Positions 62,227-64,000 of a DNA stretch of 64,000 bases are shown piece after piece (positions within the stretch are counted from its first letter, which is position 1; every line of letters starts with the position of its first letter). The notes under the pieces were generated by a model that saw only the letters and a list, made by a program, of their open reading frames with translations, did not search any database and had not been told where the DNA came from. Made by a program: the position numbers and the translations under genes. This DNA comes from DASYFG01 sp036498565 (GTDB lineage Bacteria > Bacillota > Bacilli > Lactobacillales > Lactobacillaceae). The DNA lies in NCBI GenBank assembly GCA_036498565.1, contig DASYFG010000002.1, forward strand, positions 228,967-292,966. The letters run 5' to 3'.

Positions 62227-62439
62227 ATGTTACTCTATCCATCAGTTGATAAATTACTCGATCAAGTGGACTCACGCTACAAGTTGATTGCTTTGGCATC
62301 AAAGCGTGCACGCCAATTGGACGTTAAAATGCCTGCTACCAATGCTGATTTCACATCAGTGAAGACGGTTGGTCAAGCTTTGGAAGAAATCGAAGCTGGT
62401 GATGTCATCATCGATCCAGAACAAGAGGACTTGGTTTAA
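62227..62439 (+). CDS. rpoZ: RNA polymerase omega subunit
   Basis: 70 residues with the omega pattern YPSVDKLLDQVDSRYKLIALASKRARQL and the later VKTVGQALEEI. It assists folding of the beta-prime subunit. AAGGAG precedes the ATG. The stop overlaps the cyclophilin ATG (TAATG), so translation is coupled. The usual priA/coaBC followers are absent. Confidence 0.95.
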   Translation: MLLYPSVDKLLDQVDSRYKLIALASKRARQLDVKMPATNADFTSVKTVGQALEEIEAGDVIIDPEQEDLV

Positions 62440-63023
62440 TGGCATACCCACAATTAGACGCAGCAAATCACCCAGGACCAGTGGCGACTTTTAAGACGAA
62501 CAAAGGTGACATTCAAATCAAATTGTTCCCCCAACAAGCGCCAAAAACAGTCGAAAACTTTGTGACACACGCAAAAAATGGTTACTACAATGGCCAAATT
62601 TTCCACCGTGTCATCAATAACTTCATGATTCAAGGTGGCGACCCAACTGGTACTGGTATGGGTGGCTCAAGTATTTGGGATAAGTCTTTTGAAGATGAAT
62701 TTTCACCTGAATTGTTTAACATGCGTGGGGCTTTGTCAATGGCCAACGCTGGACCTAACACGAACGGCAGTCAATTCTTTATTGTTCAAGCAACTGGTAT
62801 GTTAAAGTCAATGAAGTCTGATTTGCGTAACAGTTCTTTGCCAGAAGAATTGGTGAAGGAATATGTTAAGGGCGGCACGCCTTGGTTGGATGGCAAGCAC
62901 ACCGTCTTTGGTCATGTTGTAGCCGGTTTGGATGTTGTCGATGCAATCGCAATGGAAAAGGCGGACATGTATGACAAGCCGTACGCGGATGTGATCATTA
63001 ACACCATCGAAATCTCAGATTAA
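62439..63023 (+). CDS. ppiB: Peptidyl-prolyl cis-trans isomerase, cyclophilin type
   Basis: 194 residues, no signal peptide, so cytosolic. Active-site FHRVINNFMIQGGDPTGTG, SMANAGPNTNGSQFF and WLDGKHTVFG are complete. A roughly 25-residue insert (LKSMKSDLRNSSLPEELVKEYV) lies between the last two, as in other lactobacillus cyclophilins. Coupled to rpoZ. Confidence 0.95.
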   Translation: MAYPQLDAANHPGPVATFKTNKGDIQIKLFPQQAPKTVENFVTHAKNGYYNGQIFHRVINNFMIQGGDPTGTGMGGSSIWDKSFEDEFSPELFNMRGALSMANAGPNTNGSQFFIVQATGMLKSMKSDLRNSSLPEELVKEYVKGGTPWLDGKHTVFGHVVAGLDVVDAIAMEKADMYDKPYADVIINTIEISD

Positions 63024-63027
63024 ACAC

Positions 63028-63056
63028 AATGCGACGTGAAAACGTTGCATTTTTTA
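63028..63056 (+). terminator. Rho-independent terminator
   Basis: AATGCGACGT-GAAA-ACGTTGCATT and T-run. Confidence 0.88.
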
Positions 63057-63072
63057 TTTGCCAAAAAAGTGC

Positions 63073-63078
63073 TATAAT
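63073..63078 (+). promoter_or_regulatory. -10 box of S1 protein gene
   Basis: TGC-TATAAT extended -10, 27 bases before the ATG at 63106; GGAGG is the ribosome site. Confidence 0.65.
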
Positions 63079-63105
63079 AAGACTAGATAGTTGGAGGTAG
63101 GCAGT

Positions 63106-63498
63106 ATGAGTTTTAAAATCGGGCAACATGTCCGCGGTAAAATTACTGGCCTGCAACCATATGGCGCATTTGTGGCTCTGGACGAACACGAACAGGGTCT
63201 CGTACATATTTCAGAATGTAAAGCAGGCGTCGTTTACGACATTAATCAGGAATTAGCGGTGGGCCGTGAAGTTGATGTGATTATTTTAGACATCGATCAA
63301 TACAACGGCAAAATCAGTTTGTCCCTGCGACAAGCCGATATTTTAACACCAAATCCAAATCCTTTGACTCCAACCAGTGCCATTCAAAAAAGGTACTGGA
63401 CAAATTATCATCTGAATTACGGCTTTTCAAGTATTGCCAGAGAACGAGATGGTTGGATAAAAGAAGCGCTACAACGCGTGGGGCACAAGGGAGAATAA
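63106..63498 (+). CDS. S1 RNA-binding domain protein (YugI/CvfD-like)
   Basis: 130 residues; the start at 63106 follows TTGGAGG, and an upstream start at 63091 would sit in the ribosome site. One S1 domain (about 1-75; IGQHVRGKITGLQPYGAFVALDE, GLVHISE, GKISLSLRQA), then a tail with GFSSIARERDGWIKEAL. CvfD/YugI proteins act as post-transcriptional regulators in Gram-positives. The next gene starts one base after its stop. Confidence 0.88.
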   Translation: MSFKIGQHVRGKITGLQPYGAFVALDEHEQGLVHISECKAGVVYDINQELAVGREVDVIILDIDQYNGKISLSLRQADILTPNPNPLTPTSAIQKRYWTNYHLNYGFSSIARERDGWIKEALQRVGHKGE

Positions 63499-63499
63499 A

Positions 63500-63859
63500 A
63501 TGACGTGGGTTGCGGGCACGATTATTAAGATTGAGCAGGAGATGCCATATTTTTTGGTAGACACAACGGGTGAAGAACATTTTTTCACAACGTTAACACC
63601 GGAAGGTTTAACAAGTTTGGGTGCTTTGTTGAACGGATTTTCAGATGCGGGCGTTAAAACTGATTTTGATCAGTGGCGTTTAGATGAGTTTTGGGTTTAT
63701 AAAGATTCCACGCATCAGCGCACGCCATTATATACATTTGAAGTTTCTGACACGGAATTAACTTTGCCAGATAATTTAGTTTTCAAATCAGGAAAGCTGT
63801 TACATCAGCTAATTGAACAAGTTGAGATGGGCAGTTTGATCGAAAATGAAACAAATTGA
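63500..63859 (+). CDS. Unknown protein next to the S1 gene
   Basis: 119 residues, start behind AAGGGAGAA in the end of the S1 gene, so translated from the same message. The N-terminal half looks beta-rich (WVAGTIIKIEQEMPYFLVDT), the rest mixed. No signal or membrane segment and no family recognised. The following bases lead straight into rRNA-type promoters. Confidence 0.7.
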   Translation: MTWVAGTIIKIEQEMPYFLVDTTGEEHFFTTLTPEGLTSLGALLNGFSDAGVKTDFDQWRLDEFWVYKDSTHQRTPLYTFEVSDTELTLPDNLVFKSGKLLHQLIEQVEMGSLIENETN

Positions 63860-63869
63860 AAACAAAGTA

Positions 63870-63898
63870 TTGACAAACAAGTCAAAAGCGCGTAAAGT
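63870..63898 (+). promoter_or_regulatory. rRNA-type promoter P1
   Basis: TTGACA (63870-63875), 17 bp, TAAAGT (63893-63898). First of two tandem near-consensus promoters about 99 bp apart. Confidence 0.8.
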
Positions 63899-63968
63899 AA
63901 ATCAACGTTGTGTTAGCGCATAACAAAGCCAACGGCAAAGAGGTTTGAAAACAACTTGAAAAAAGGTG

Positions 63969-63997
63969 TTGACAAACGAGTGCGAGGTTGGTATAGT
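63969..63997 (+). promoter_or_regulatory. rRNA-type promoter P2
   Basis: TTGACA (63969-63974), 17 bp, TATAGT (63992-63997). Tandem strong promoters with no ribosome site or ATG before the window edge suggest an rRNA operon starts just beyond; the rRNA itself is not visible. Confidence 0.85.
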
Positions 63998-64000
63998 AAT

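Noticed and set aside
63870..64000. 5' end of 16S rRNA inside the window
   Set aside because: Only the tandem promoters are visible; no rRNA sequence is reached before the edge.
1..64000. CRISPR arrays, tRNA genes, prophage or transposase genes
   Set aside because: None seen on reading both strands; the only tandem repeat is the 9-bp repeat in the adhesin.

Overview
The window looks like chromosome of a low-to-moderate GC Lactobacillales bacterium, most likely in the Weissella/Leuconostoc group. The genus is an inference; the order is well supported. The evidence for the order is an AddAB-type nuclease of the RexB-RexA kind, EzrA, a CopY-CopB copper operon, a DUF3042 small protein, a CvfD/YugI S1 protein, a sortase-anchored giant adhesin, a T-box in front of pheST and a CcpA (cre) site in front of a ROK glucokinase. 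Nothing suggests a plasmid, prophage, CRISPR array or complete insertion sequence; nearly all genes are housekeeping or stress genes.

Layout. 1-9.2 kb: 3' part of a giant repetitive cell-wall adhesin and two unknown genes. 9.3-14.1 kb: ezrA, an ArsR-type metal sensor and polA. 14.1-17.3 kb: a minus-strand LysR/FAD-oxidoreductase pair divergent from a NUDIX hydrolase and a peptide deformylase. 17.4-25.1 kb: a DoxX protein behind a Rex-like operator, a surface-anchored Ser/Thr-rich protein, ecsAB, trmB, a GNAT acetyltransferase, ogt, a RarD-type transporter, ytpR, an unannotated 42-residue protein and murC. 25.2-31.5 kb: a BI-1 membrane protein, a BrkB-like protein with a MarR regulator divergent from a quinone-oxidoreductase-like gene, copY-copB and a cadD-like transporter. 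31.5-40.7 kb: a methyltransferase, tmcAL, yceD, a two-component system, acylphosphatase, an AraC regulator, a sugar acetyltransferase, a HAD phosphatase, yidC and a SpoU methyltransferase. 40.7-48.5 kb: an HxlR regulator, T-box-pheS-pheT, a free-methionine-sulfoxide-reductase-like protein, and a disulfide reductase followed directly by an osmoprotectant/ergothioneine-type permease-binding-protein fusion. 48.5-57.3 kb: rexB-rexA, glucokinase and a rhodanese-like protein. 57.4-63.9 kb: a DUF3042 protein, a glycerophosphodiesterase, miaA, a second HAD phosphatase, a LysM protein, an SOS-controlled small gene, gmk-rpoZ-cyclophilin, an S1 protein and an unknown gene. The window ends in two tandem strong promoters that very probably drive an rRNA operon just beyond the edge.

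The most unusual content is between genes. Four intergenic copies of one structured element (20159-20292, 34843-34965, 55709-55772, 56750-56873) share their ends and show compensatory base changes in their stems. Two copies lie exactly between a Shine-Dalgarno-like sequence and the start codon of trmB and of the glucokinase gene. Several other genes (arsR, ecsA, the glycerophosphodiesterase, a methyltransferase) have a -10 box about 6-10 bases before the ATG and no usable ribosome binding site, which suggests leaderless mRNAs. Operators read from the sequence link genes to redox state (Rex), DNA damage (LexA, three boxes), copper, other divalent metals and carbon supply (CcpA). All calls come from reading the sequence alone; no database was searched.
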